Part shown: positions 47,341 through 57,912 of the stretch, in pieces
Numbering within the stretch: position 1 is the first letter of the stretch
Layout: every line of letters begins with the position of its first letter
NCBI RefSeq assembly: GCF_040183065.1
Contig: NC_091123.1
Coordinates: 105,800,321 to 105,864,320 of the forward strand
Direction of reading: 5' to 3'
Length of the DNA stretch: 64,000 nucleotides
Source of the DNA: Periplaneta americana
Lineage: Eukaryota > Arthropoda > Insecta > Blattodea > Blattidae
The notes under the pieces: model-generated
What the model saw: only the letters and a program-made list of their open reading frames with translations
Told to the model about the DNA's origin: nothing
The model's database searches: none
Program-made: the position numbers and the translations under genes

Positions 47341-48058
47341 TCGATGAAAGAATAATGGAACGGAGAAAAATTCTCTCCGGAGCCGGGACTTGAACCCGGG
47401 TTTTCAGCTCTACGGGCTGATGCTTTATCCACTAAGTCACACCGGATACAACTCCGACGCCGGTTAGAATCGTCTCAGATTAAGCTCCAACTCTTGGGTT
47501 CCCTCTAGTGGCCGCCCTCTGCACTAGGTCATAGATGTCTATGAACGCAGGACCGAAGTCCACACATGTGCTGAGGTGCACTCGATATGAGTGACTAGTT
47601 GGCCGGGATCCGACGGAATAAGCGCCGTCTTAAATCACGAAGTATATCACATGTACTTCGGTACATTAAAATAATATATATGATATGCGTAAATCACTTC
47701 GTGATTTAAGACGGCGCTTATTCCGTCGGATCCCGGCCAACTAGTCACTCATATCGAGTGCACCTCAGCACATGTGTGGACTTCGGTCCTGCGTTCATAG
47801 ACATCTATGACGTAGTGCAGAGGGCGGCCACTAGAGGGAACCCAAGAGTTGGAGCTTAATCTGACACGATTCTAACCGGCGTCGGAGTTGTATCCGGTGT
47901 GGCTTAGTGGATAAAGCATCAGCACGTAGAGCTGAAAACCCGGGTTCAAGTCCCGGCGCAGGAGAGAATTTTTCTCCGTTCCATTACTCTTTCATCGTAT
48001 GATGACGCAGAATATCTGCATGGTATATCATATGTACTTCGGTACATTAAAATAATAT
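47341..48058. mobile_element. head-to-head inverted dimer of a tRNA-derived SINE, 11-bp TSD
   Basis: CTATGATATAT flanks at 47330-47340 and 48059-48069; the left copy lacks the insert. The arms 47341-47645 and 47695-48000 are inverted, near-identical copies. Each has a tRNA-like head (A-box-like TTAGTGGATAAAGCATCAGC, B-box GGGTTCAAGTCCC; minus strand at 47446-47372, plus strand at 47892-47966) followed by AGAATTTTTCTCCG. The loop repeats TGTACTTCGGTACATTAAAA, which recurs near the right end. The stem-loop CAGC-CCGTAGA-GCTG would carry a GTA (Tyr-type) anticodon. Confidence 0.8.
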
Positions 48059-48682
48059 CTATGATATATAGAAAAAATTAGTGATAAATCTTATATCACC
48101 ACCTTGCAAAACTAGCTTGATGCTATTGAAAATAAAATAAAAATCAATGTGAGCAAAAGTAAATCAATATGTATCCTACTGTAAAACACAAAATTAAATT
48201 CGTCTCACATACCAATTAAATGGATCACCAGTGCCACAAGTAAACACTTAGGTACTGTATATATTTTAGTAACAAACTGGTTGAAATAAGTCACTAATAT
48301 TACAAGGATAGCCTGGAAAGCACTGCATTTCTTTATGCGTATTCTTAAGAAAGCTAACCGAAAGTCAAAGGAATTAATGTACAGTTTCCCTGGAAAAGGA
48401 TGAGGCGACTGAATATTCCCAAGTCTCAGATGTAAGACACTGCGCATGATCGGAGACCAGAGCACTGATACACAAGATAACGAATATTGAGTTACTTAAA
48501 TGCAGGCTATTTGGTTTGTTACTACCATCGTTCCGAAATTCACTTCAAATACTGCAAAACATATTATAATATTACGTAAATAAAATATATATATATACGT
48601 AAATCGTGTAGTAAAATCGACAATGGACCTTCATGACTAGATCGACACTCCGCACAAAAAAGAAAAGCTTTCGTGTCGTTTC

Positions 48683-48755
48683 AATAGCTCAGACGCTAAG
48701 ACTTCTGCCTGTTGTGTAGAAGAGAGCGAGTTCGATTCTTAGTCTACATCAACGA
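48683..48755 (+). repeat. tRNA-like segment inside the Tc1 element
   Basis: AATAGCTCAGACGCTAAGAC and GAGTTCGATTCTTAG are at A-box/B-box spacing. Stems are imperfect; I consider it a SINE head or tRNA relic. Confidence 0.45.
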
Positions 48756-48759
48756 TTTT

Positions 48760-50040
48760 TTTTGTCTAAATAATGTTGAAATAGTTAAGTAACGTTAAAA
48801 TAGAGTTTTACAAAGTCCTGAAATTAAAACTGATCACATACAATACAAAATTACAAGTTATAATATTATAAACGTTAATCTAGTGAATGCATTTAAATAC
48901 ACACACATATACAATGTAAATGCATATATATTAAAAACTAACAATTAAAATGAAATTTAAAAATATTCCTAAGCCACACAGACAAATTTTACAAAGGTTT
49001 AGAGTCCTAGGCTATGTCATTTGCTGAGTAATTATTACAATATTTTATTAATAGCTTTCCCATATGTGTAAGAAATGCACTCGCACAAAACACTTTTTGT
49101 TAAAAGTGTGGCTTTGGATTATTTCATTCTCACCCCTTCAGTTGATTTTAACTATTTTATCTACGTGTTTCCAATAGCGTTTAATTTAATGTGCATTCAA
49201 TTTTATTCATGTTATGATTGAATGAAAAAGCAATGTTGCAGTTATTGACTAATTACATATATTAATACTAATTATTAAATGCAACTGTTAAGTAACCAAT
49301 TGCAGTATATTTTGCAAAATATTTAATGTTTAAGTTGTCAATAATATTTCTGTACCATATACTATAAGACGTTAAAAGAATTTGCAATAGATTTGGAATA
49401 CTCTACTTTATAATCACTTGTTTTAATGAAAAAAATATTTTCTTTCTTAGAACATCTACAAGTTTAACTTTAATAATATTCCGAATAGCTTTATTTGCAT
49501 TATCTGAATTTTGTACTTTTCTATTCAAATGTATTCTATTTCCCTCTTTCATTATTTTTGATAAATTACACTGTACTTCTTGTAATATTTAAGAACATGA
49601 GGATCATTACATTTCAGCTCAATACATAGAGATTCTTCTTTTTAATACATTAGATTTTTAAGTCCCTGCGTTATCTACATTTTTTTACTTTTGAATTTTT
49701 TCACAACATTGAGTGGAGAACATCTACTGAAGTGATTCTGAAATTAAGTGAAAGAGACAATACATTTACCCTTAATACCAGTAGTACCAGTATCATATAC
49801 GTTTTTCCAAGATTCATATTGTAGACATAAATGTAAATAATCACTAGATACTTGAAATTGCTCAGTGACATTGGAAACACTTAGGATTTGTTTATCATGT
49901 TCAGAAAAGCCATTGATTATAGATTCTGTCGAATAGAAATTCAGTCTAATTCTGTGTACATAACTTTTATCAATGGCTGTGCTACTTCAGCTTGTATGCT
50001 GGTAGGAAAATTACGCTACAACTAAGGTTGTCAGTTTCAA
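48760..50040. other. interior of the Tc1 element, nothing recognised
   Basis: Very AT-rich sequence where an N-terminal transposase region might be expected. No coding remnant is readable. Confidence 0.4.
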
Positions 50041-50061
50041 GGAGTGAATTTAATTTACTTT

Positions 50062-50280
50062 TACGGAAAAGTTCCGAGAGATAATCTATGTTTATGTCAC
50101 TACAGAGTAGCCATCCATGCCCACCGACGCCCTCGAAATCGAGACGAATTGTGGAATCAAGTTGTTGACACCTGGGAAGATCTCGCCGAGGATCAGAACC
50201 TGTTCCACAATCTCGTGACATCCATGCCGGATTGACTTAGAGCTGTAATAGAAGCTGATGGCATGTGGAAAAGATTTTAA
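50062..50280 (+). pseudogene. Tc1-like transposase C-terminal remnant
   Basis: A plus-strand open frame reads HAHRRPRNRDELWNQVVDTW, EDLAEDQNLFHNLVTSMPD, a stop, then LRAVIEADGMWKRF. RR.RNrdELw..v.daWe..a.....i..Lv.SMp.Rl.aVi.a.G...ry is the typical C terminus of Tc1-like enzymes. One in-frame stop; the D,D,E core is absent. Confidence 0.6.
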
Positions 50281-50467
50281 GTTAACAGGTCTCGTTTTGT
50301 TTCTTATGATTATTGTTTCGGGAAGAATGCTTTTAACTTCCAAGTAAGATTTTTTTTTGACGAGGTTCAGCCCACTTGTAAGACCCAGAATTTGGGCATA
50401 AATTATTCCATATTTTTCGACAAATTAGACAGTCGAGGAACTGTGAAGAAATTAATTACAGCTCAAT

Positions 50468-50555
50468 AAAAAAAAGTTTTACCCGGGATCGAACACGAGA
50501 CGTTTCGGTTATATAGTAGAACCGACACGCTACTATATGAGCTACCGAGACAAGA
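50468..50555 (-). repeat. tRNA-like segment (minus strand)
   Basis: Minus strand: GTCTCGGTAGCTCATATAGT then GTGTTCGATCCCGGG followed by a T run. A- and B-box-like elements are at about 40 bp spacing; the T run could act as a Pol III stop. The anticodon arm pairs GGTT with AACC around CTACTATAT, so it is not a regular tRNA. Confidence 0.5.
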
Positions 50556-50855
50556 CAGTGACAGCAGCAGTCCAGAATGTAGATCCCATAGCAGGCATTC
50601 GCCATTCGGTACAGAGAAGCAATGATATTTTGTGACTCGAGCTATGTTGTGAAATCATGGCCTTAAATCGCTATCTTCTTCGTGATTCTTATTCTGGTCC
50701 TTGTCCTTGTTGTGGTCCTTGTAACAATTCTTGTTGTATATGTCATGGTATTTATTGTTACGTCGATATCGAGTGAACCGCGCTGTAGAACTTTAACTTC
50801 CGACGACCAAGAGTCGTCTCATTCCTTTTAAGGGTAACTGTACATAACCCATGTT

Positions 50856-51113
50856 CGGTCCACTGCTGTGGAGTAATGGTAGGCACATCTGATCGTGAAA
50901 TGAGTGGGCCCGGGTTCAAATCCTGATTGGGACAAGTTACCTGGTTGAGGTTTTTTCCGAGGTTTTTCCCACTTGTAAGGCGAATGTCATGTAATCTATA
51001 GCGAATCCTCAACCTCATCTCGCCAAATATCATTTCACTATCACCAATCCCATCGAGGCTAAATAACCTAGTAGTTGATACAACATCGTTAAATAATCAA
51101 TTTAAAAAAGACG
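50856..51113 (+). mobile_element. tRNA-derived SINE, type A (counterpart of 27236-27480)
   Basis: CCACTGCTGTGGAGTAATGG head, GGGTTCAAATCC B-box, CAAGTTACCTGGTTGAGG core, CAACATCGTTAAATAATC tail. It has the same position inside the element as in the left copy. Confidence 0.85.
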
Positions 51114-52930
51114 TCAGATAAGCAGAGGAAGTAACAAAAGTTTGTGGTGGCGAAGAATTTAAAGTTTCCGTGATGTTCAAGAAAGGAAAGTACTACAAAT
51201 GGGAGGAAATGTAGATAACCTATATTGGGGTATTCATCACATGATATTACACAGAAGATATCACCACATATGGTTGTAAATAACCAAGGACATTTTAAAT
51301 CTGAATGTTATTTTAGTGTAATCAAGTGTTGCTTTGTATAATAAGAACTGTAGGCACTGTGTATAAATCTCGATATGCATCTGAAAAAAATAGTAATGAA
51401 CTTGGCAGAAATGTTCGTGTGTCACAATATAATTTGTAATATTTTATTTGTTAATGGCACTGTTATTTTTATTAAAGTGCGTCAGCAGTTACATGTACTA
51501 CACAAGTGTCTTAATTCTTTGGAAAACAACTACTTATGTCATTTGGCACAATAATATGAATATTTTCCATTTTTGTAATAAATTAAGTGACAAGAAAATG
51601 TTCCTATGTCACACCATATAATATTTCATATTTTTTTCATTATGATTTTCTGTTTATATTTTGGAATGCTTACGTTAAAAGACAGTGATGTCTCTTTCAT
51701 AAACTCTTAAGTATTTAATTAAATATCCTGTGACGATCATAGTTACTTCGAAAATGTTATGTGTGTCACTATGGAATGACCCATCAGTATTGATAGTATT
51801 GTTACAAATTACAAAACCTGAAACTGTTAGAATGGGATCAGGAGTAGTGACAAAAAATGTAATGTTGTAGGCCTACATCAACATGACTATTTTAATCCAG
51901 TGTCTAATAAGGTGTGAAGGCCTTTTGAGGTAAACAGTATTGAAAATGTGAGGGAAGGGGTATTCCTTGATAATGGATTAATCCTGTATATTTTATAATA
52001 TTATTAACTATATATTGTTAAAGTACCTAGTAAATATCGTAATATGTATATTATATAATACTGTAAACGAGACATCAGAGGCTGCAAACTAGATTATTCT
52101 TGTTTTTGTATAATTATACTAACATGTATGAAATAAACAAGACTACTATTGGTTAGGTTAGGATAGTATTATTTATATATTGTAATCAGGCTATATGCAC
52201 AAATTTTCCAATATACTACTATCATAACTAAATAGGTAATGTTAACATTAATTTTCATACGCTTTTGTGGTACAAGTTAAAATATTTCAAGGTAAAGTAT
52301 AACAAAACTCCGACAACATTATAATCATGAACGTCAAATTCTCTTATTTTATTTATTTTTCAGTGTTTAGTCCCTTATTTCCCATTGTTCTTTGGATTTG
52401 TCATTAATAAAATATCAATTAACGGATATATTATGTTATACACTCAGTTGATAATATAAATAATATTAACGACAAATATATAAAAACAGAAGAGATAACG
52501 AATCATATTATTGCCGCCCGATACGGTACCATTACAACATGGTCTACATATTCTGTTTACCGGTACATTGGCTTTGCCTGGCAGACTGGCAGAGATTCTG
52601 AATTATATTATTTATATTCAATACAAAGGCGTACTTTATCTTATCTCTTCGCTTCGCCCACGTGACAACTATAAATAGCTGTCTCGTTCCGAACTTGCCA
52701 AGTTGCCAAGGTCATATAGGCCAATAATATTTATCCCTGGTCATCAGTTGTCGACAGTACATACCGAGATTATCCCGTAAGCAAGAAATAATCGATTTAG
52801 AGTTCGTGTCTCGTGATGGTGTTGGTCATTGTGCCATCTGTTGACGATTATTGAACTACATCAAGCCGGCCTCGACTGCAAACCCTAAAGCCTATATAAA
52901 AGAGCTATCTGTTAGTATATATGATCTAGG

Positions 52931-54500
52931 CTATAACATACCCGAGAGTGGCAGGCAAGGAAAATGTCACAAATTGAATCGGCTAGAATCCGCCATTAAA
53001 GGGAGTGTTAGCGGAGCGAAATTAGGAAACAGTACCACAATACACTGATGTAGCTTGGTGATAGACACTGTTCTAAACATGGATGGGTCGTGATGAAATA
53101 AAGATGAATGGCAGAGGAGCGCTGTATTTATTGAAGTATTATATGATTCATCTTTGGCGATATTATAATAGTACATTATGCAACGAGCCTATAATGATAG
53201 TAATTAAGACGCGAGTATGTTTGTTTATGAAACGAGCGCAAGCGACCATATTTCCAACTTGAAATTATTCACAAGTATTCATTTTATTTGTATCTGACTG
53301 AAGATCGGAAGTGACCTTGTGCATAGCTCGTGAATTGTGAGATGTGCGCAGACGCGAAAATATTGATTTTTTCCGAGGAACAATAATGTCATTAACCTTG
53401 ATTAATGTAAAGAATAACATGAACTAATTTTGATATAACCTGGAAATTGATTTAGAATGGAAAAACGAGATGACAAATTGAATGTATTTGAATATTATTT
53501 ACAATTAACGCTAATTATTATAGTAACAGAACATAACCTTCTGCGACAGTATTGGATTTCCAGCCTCCGTGACGTTTTCCTCGTTATCTTTTGATTGCAT
53601 CCGAATCTTACCGGTGAGCAATCCGATGGCATCACGGTGTTCCGGTGCCATCAACTTGCAGAGGTGGTGGCAGTCTCCATCAGTCGCCATCAGTGAATCT
53701 GATTGGTTCTTGTATAAGGTGGGAATTAGCAGACGAATGACATCGTGCACTGTTGTGTCATGGCGGTGCGTTCTGCTTTAGTTCTGCTCTATTGTTTGTA
53801 ATGAGCACAACGTAAAAACAATATGTTAATGGCTTATGAGCGAACATGTCAACGGACCAGTTATTACTACCGGTTCAAGAAATAAATTGTTTATGTTTTC
53901 TTTTCTTTGAACGAGATGGCAGTACGGAAATTTCGCAAAATTTTGCTAGCGTAGCACAGATAACCACTTACACAGTCGCCATGACAGCATCGATCCTTCC
54001 AGCAGTTTTGTTCCTATTCCGCTGCAGCGTGACGTCATTGTTGTCCACCGGACCGGTGAGATTCGGAATACGCTGTAGCCTATTCGAGAATAATCGAAAA
54101 CCTGAACTTTAATGAATAGATGTACTTCAATGACATGCATTAAAGGACTGCTACATGTATAATTACTACATTTCGGCATGGTCGAGCATAAAAAAATTAA
54201 TTCAATCACCCATATAATTTTATACTCGGGATAAGTAAGTGAAATATTGAATAATGGCAATGCCAACATGAATTTTCAGTATTACCAGTATTGTTTAAGG
54301 CCACAATAATAGATATCTACTGTAATATTTAAAATAAATCATATTTTAGTCCTTTCATGCAAGGGAAGAGAAAGATATATGGTGCTTAGAAAATGTTGTG
54401 GTGAAATATGAGATCATCAAAATTCTGGAAACCTGATTTAAAACATAACAAGAATAAATTTTTATCCTAATTGTATAGCTGTCAGTGCAGGCATTTTAAT
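52931..54500. other. non-repetitive sequence with unassigned open frames
   Basis: No known gene recognised. On the minus strand 53750-53511 reads MHDVIRLLIPTLYKNQSDSL, MATDGDCHHLCKLMAPEHRD and AIGLLTG just before a splice-donor-like GTAAGA (about 53611). On the same strand 54070-53975 reads LTGPVDNNDVTLQRNRNKTA and GRIDAVMATV. Composition is less AT-rich than the surroundings, so host exons are possible, but I cannot link them to a family. Confidence 0.3.
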
Positions 54501-54501
54501 G

Positions 54502-55472
54502 CAGTAGTAATAATAGGCCTAGTAGTAGTGACATAATAGAGGTCTAGTAGTAGTGGTAATAGTAGGCCTAGTAGTAATGGTAATAATAGGCTTAGTATTG
54601 GTGATATTAGTAGGTCTATTAGTAGTGGTAAGTGTAGGCCTAGTATTGGTGGTATTAATAGGCCTAGTATTGGTGATATTAATAGGCCTAGTAGTAGTGG
54701 TAATAGTAGGCCTAGTATTAGTGATATTAGTAGGCCTATTAGTAGTGGTAACAGTAAGCCTAGTATGGATGGTATTAGGAGGCCTAGTAATAGTGATATT
54801 AGTAGGCCTAGTAGTAGTGGTAACAGTAAGCCTAGTATTGGTGATATTAGTAGGCCTATTAGTAGTGGTAAGAGTAGTCCTAGAATTGATGGTATTAGGA
54901 GACCTAGTATTAGTGATATTAGTAGGCCCATTAGTAGTGGTAAGAGTAGACCTAGTATTGATAGTATTAGGAGGCCTAGTATTAGTGATATTAGTAGGCC
55001 TATTAGTAGTGGTAAGAGCAGGCTTTAATATTGATGGTATTAGGAGCCTTAGTATTAGTGATATTAGTAGGCCTAGTAGTAGTGGTAACAGTAGGCCTAG
55101 TATTGGTGATATTAGTAGGCCTATTAGTAGTGGTAAGAGTAGGTCTAGTATTGATGGTATTAGGAGGCCTAGTATTAGTGATATTAGTAGGCCTATTAGT
55201 AGTGGTAGGAGTAGGCCTAGTATTGTTGGTATTAGTAGGCCTAGCATTGGTGATATTAGTAGGCCTAGTATTGGTGGAATTAGTAGGTCTAGTATTTATG
55301 GTATTAAAATGTCTAGTAGTAGTGATAAGAGTAGGCCTAGTAGTAATTGTTGGCCTAGTATTGGTGATAATAGTCGGCCTAATAGTAGTGATAATAGTAT
55401 ACCTAGAATTGATGGTATTAGTAGGCCTGGTGGTGGTGGTGGTGGTGATTGTAATGGTAGGCCTAGTAGTGG
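54502..55472. repeat. minisatellite of 24-bp units around TAGGCCTA
   Basis: The basic unit is TTAGTAGGCCTAGTATTGGT plus GATA (24 bp), with variants alternating AGTAGTGGTA and ATTGATGGTA. Three units make a partly regular 72-bp higher-order repeat (for example around 54935 to 55200). Because 24 is a multiple of three, several frames on both strands stay open (up to about 390 codons); these are by-products and not genes. The array continues beyond the Harbinger insertion at 57096-57270. Confidence 0.9.
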
Positions 55473-55708
55473 TAAAGGCAGAAACACATTATTGCCACGG
55501 CACGGCACGGAATGTGATTTCCTGTGCTGTCACGTTCTGCATTCAATGTGTGGTATTCGTTTTCTCCATTTATTTACGTTGCTTAGAATCACACTGTTCC
55601 CACGCCACGGACGCCACGTCCTCTCCTATGTAGCACTCGTGCCATCGCGTTTAGATTTTCTGTCGCACCGGACATTGTCGGACGGTGGAGAGCACGTGCA
55701 GGTTCATT

Positions 55709-55838
55709 GTGGAGGAATATATCATTGAAAAAGTAAGGCAATATGAATTTATGTATAATTTTAAGTCATCCAATTACAGAGACTTAAGCATGAGAAAAGA
55801 AGCGTGGGAGGAAATAGGAAGAGAGTTGAATATAAGCG
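55709..55838 (+). pseudogene. MADF-domain exon of the Harbinger accessory protein
   Basis: The open frame reads VEEYIIEKVRQYEFMYNFKS, SNYRDLSMRKEAWEEIGREL and NIS, then a donor-like GTGAGT at 55839. (l)i..V..ye.LYd.....Yrd...r..aW.eIa.eL is the MADF (Myb/SANT-like) signature. Animal Harbinger elements encode, besides the DDE protein, a second DNA-binding protein of this kind, needed for nuclear import and end recognition. The expected initiator appears as GTG (55709) rather than ATG, and a stop lies upstream, so the copy is probably dead. The second MADF half is not found beyond the donor. Confidence 0.7.
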
Positions 55839-56067
55839 GTGAGTACTGTACTGTATGTTAACTTATTTCCAAGAGCTATTCCATCTCAAATCGACCGAAA
55901 TATAGAGAAAATTGACCTTAAAATTTCTAAATACAATGAAACTTTTTTTGTACGTAGAGAAAAGTGATACAATGAGTATAAAAATGCGAGGTTTTTTACT
56001 GATCGATTTTATATGGAATAGCCCATAAGTAAATCATCGATTCAACTTAACCTCGTTATTACTACTA

Positions 56068-56069
<2 letters not shown>

Positions 56070-56137
<68 letters not shown>

Positions 56138-56138
56138 T
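56070..56138. repeat. (TTA)n microsatellite
   Basis: About 23 TTA/ATT triplets between the two Harbinger coding remnants. Confidence 0.95.
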
Positions 56139-56244
56139 TAGGAGGTACATCAGTGTAGATGCGACCATACACATAAAAATGCATATTAACAATGACTACA
56201 ACAGCTGTACTGTGACTACAACAGCTGTACTGTAGATATTAATC

Positions 56245-56923
56245 TTAATTTTGCGATCTACCTCGACGAACAACATTTAATTGCCAAGGTACTGAGCCTA
56301 GAGAATTAAAATATTCCTTGAAGTTTTCTCGCACTTGAAAAGACTCGCGTGTACTGTTTCTTCTCAAGTGGTCTAGGTTTCTTAGGGCACAGGTTGGTAG
56401 TGAAAGTGCTTGCACATCAGGCTCAAACATATTGTCTTTACATAGCATATTATGCAGACAGCATGAAGCAAGTACAATTCTATCGACCATGTTCGGTTGT
56501 ACCTCCATATATCTTCGAAAAATTCTCCAACGAGCAGTCAAAATTCCGAATGCATTCTCGACCACATTTCTCGCTCGGGAAAGTCTATAGTTGAAAATCT
56601 TTTTTGTTTCGTCTCCATCTAAATGGTGCCTGCCATACGGACGCAGAAGATATTTTTTTAGTGGAAATTCTTCATCCCCAACAATTATGTGTGGTTGTGG
56701 CTCCCCATTTTCAACTAATGGAGCATTTTGTGGCACATTTAAAGTATTAGATTCCAGTTTTTTTTCCAAAGCGTAAATTAGCAAAAACACACCCATCACT
56801 GTTTCTGCCGTAAGAGCCTACATCAATTGTAATAAATTTATAATCCGCATCAACCAGAGCATTTTCGATGTCTTCTTCAAACTCTGAGGAACTACTGGAA
56901 CTACTAACCCATTCACCTCCCAT
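56245..56923 (-). pseudogene. HARBI1-like Harbinger transposase, internally deleted and frameshifted
   Basis: From the ATG at 56923 the minus strand reads MGGEWVSSSSSSSEFEEDIE, NA, then directly LVDADYKFITIDVGSYGRNS and DGCVFANLRFGKK: a serine/acidic N terminus fused to the middle of the DDE domain. One extra A in an eight-A run (56758-56765) shifts the frame, after which it continues LESNTLNVPQNAPLV, a GDEEFPLKKYLLRPY block, FNYRLSRARNVVENAFGILT, ARWRIFRR and LASCCLHNML. The second catalytic D (IDVGSYG) and the third acidic residue (VVENAFGIL) are kept. The HTH and first-D region expected between the N-terminal stretch and LVDADYK are gone, so it cannot be active. Confidence 0.85.
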
Positions 56924-57095
56924 CTCTGCTACAGAAAGCTACTGAATAAAATAGCGACTGAACAGATTGTAAGTTAAGTGTGAAGTGACATAGCGTGGCG
57001 ATAATGTGCACACAACGCGATACAGCACGTGCCTTCCAACTTATATGATCTCACAGGACAACACATGCTGTGGCAATAATGTGTTTCCGGCTTAA

Positions 57096-57104
57096 TAGTA
57101 GGCC

Positions 57105-57179
<75 letters not shown>

Positions 57180-57270
57180 CCCTAGTAGTAGTGGTATTAG
57201 TAGGTCTAATATTTGGTATTAATAGGCCTAGTATTTGGTATTAGTAGGCCTAGTAGTACTGATGGCAAGG
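57096..57270. repeat. continuation of the TAGGCCTA minisatellite with (AGT)n expansion
   Basis: TAGTAGGCCTAG units resume after the Harbinger element. A pure (AGT)n run occupies 57105-57179, then units GTATTAGTAGGTCTAATATT and GGTATTAATAGGCCTAG follow. Confidence 0.9.
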
Positions 57271-57900
57271 CAACTTGTGATGGTGGTAATAAATTTGTGG
57301 CCATCAGCTATATTTTCACGAATAAACTAGAAGTACAAAACGGAAATTACATGATTTACCGTAATTTATTCTGAAATAAAACAGTTTTATAGCAGGCGCA
57401 GCCCGCAAGGTGAAGTGACTGAAGTGGCTCTTCATCTACATTTTAAAATTATAATCACAATAATTATGCATTTTCATCTTATCATAGTTATAACCTGCTC
57501 ACCAAATCTCCTATCCCTATCTGAAAGACGAAAGCCTCGTGAAGTGTCTGGGTGTATCGCTGCACACTTTCCCTTTCGTGTCGCTTGCTGACTCCCACCC
57601 CCTATATAATGTAAGAGTAGGTACTAGTTTTCAAGAAAAAACGCTTCTTTTTCCACATTTCTAGTACACAGGCCTGTTGTAGGTTGCCATGGTAACGAGC
57701 ATTGACCCTCCAAGGATAGAAGAGCCGTTCCTTTGCCTATTCAAGGAATAAAGAAACGGGTTTCTAAACACCCCTCGCTTGTCCAACCCGCCGAACCCGG
57801 ACAAGGCGACAAGTGCAAACCCATTGTCAGTTTTATCCATTTCTTGGTGAGAGAAACAAGTTAATTTTGTTATTTGTGTACTATTTAGTGATGTTCATAA
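57271..57900. other. sequence 5' of the hAT transposase remnant
   Basis: No gene. 57530-57870 is more GC-rich than its surroundings and may hold the promoter end of the hAT element (CACCCCTCGCTTG near 57768 is a possible terminus), but no matching right end was found. Confidence 0.4.
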
Positions 57901-57912
57901 GTGATTTTGCGA

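Larger units (their letters stand above)
48382..50840 (+). mobile_element. Tc1/mariner element with TA duplication, 2.46 kb
   Basis: TA at 48380-48381 and 50841-50842. The left copy of the host element has GGTTATGTACATTAATT uninterrupted. The ends read CAGTTTCCCTGGAAAAGG and, inverted, CAGTTACCCTTAAAAGGA; the similarity runs through GAGRCGACT. CAGT ends with a TA site are standard for Tc1/mariner. The interior holds a transposase remnant near the right end and two tRNA-like segments. Confidence 0.82.
40698..52930 (-). mobile_element. large unclassified TIR element, right copy, inverted and with nested insertions (12.2 kb)
   Basis: The inner end CCTATTATTATATATAAAAC is a mutated form of the left copy's right terminus. 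The outer end TATATATGATCTAGG at 52916-52930 is the inverse of CCTAGATCATATATA. Collinear with the left copy in reverse, it has insertions at 40985-42510 (hAT), 43476-43735 (SINE), 44121-44320 (tRNA-like), 46797-47054 (SINE), 47341-48058 (SINE dimer) and 48382-50840 (Tc1). No clear target duplication is left (TTTTCTA on one side, CTATAAC on the other). The segments 43088-43385 here and 31010-31255 there differ, so one copy was altered internally. Confidence 0.75.
55476..57092. mobile_element. PIF/Harbinger element inserted in the minisatellite, TSD TAA
   Basis: Ends AGGCAGAAACACATTATTGC and, inverted, AGCCGGAAACACATTATTGC; the match extends about 27 bp (CCACRGCAYG). TAA is present on both sides (55473-55475 and 57093-57095), and removing the element restores a normal repeat junction (AGTGGTAATAGTAGGCC). 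3-bp TAA/TTA duplications are diagnostic for Harbinger. It carries a MADF-like exon on the plus strand and an internally deleted transposase on the minus strand, meeting tail to tail around a (TTA)n tract. Confidence 0.88.

Noticed and set aside
47372-47966. Two tRNA(Tyr)-like genes
   Set aside because: Loop position 33 is C rather than T, the heads continue into a SINE body, and the whole is flanked by one target duplication. They are SINE heads, not tRNA genes.
54482-55728. Long open frames (up to about 390 codons) on both strands rich in GL/LV/IS repeats
   Set aside because: They arise from a 24-bp repeat whose length is a multiple of three, so stops are avoided in several frames at once. 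The translation is pure repeat, has no start context and the 3' part runs into the Harbinger element.
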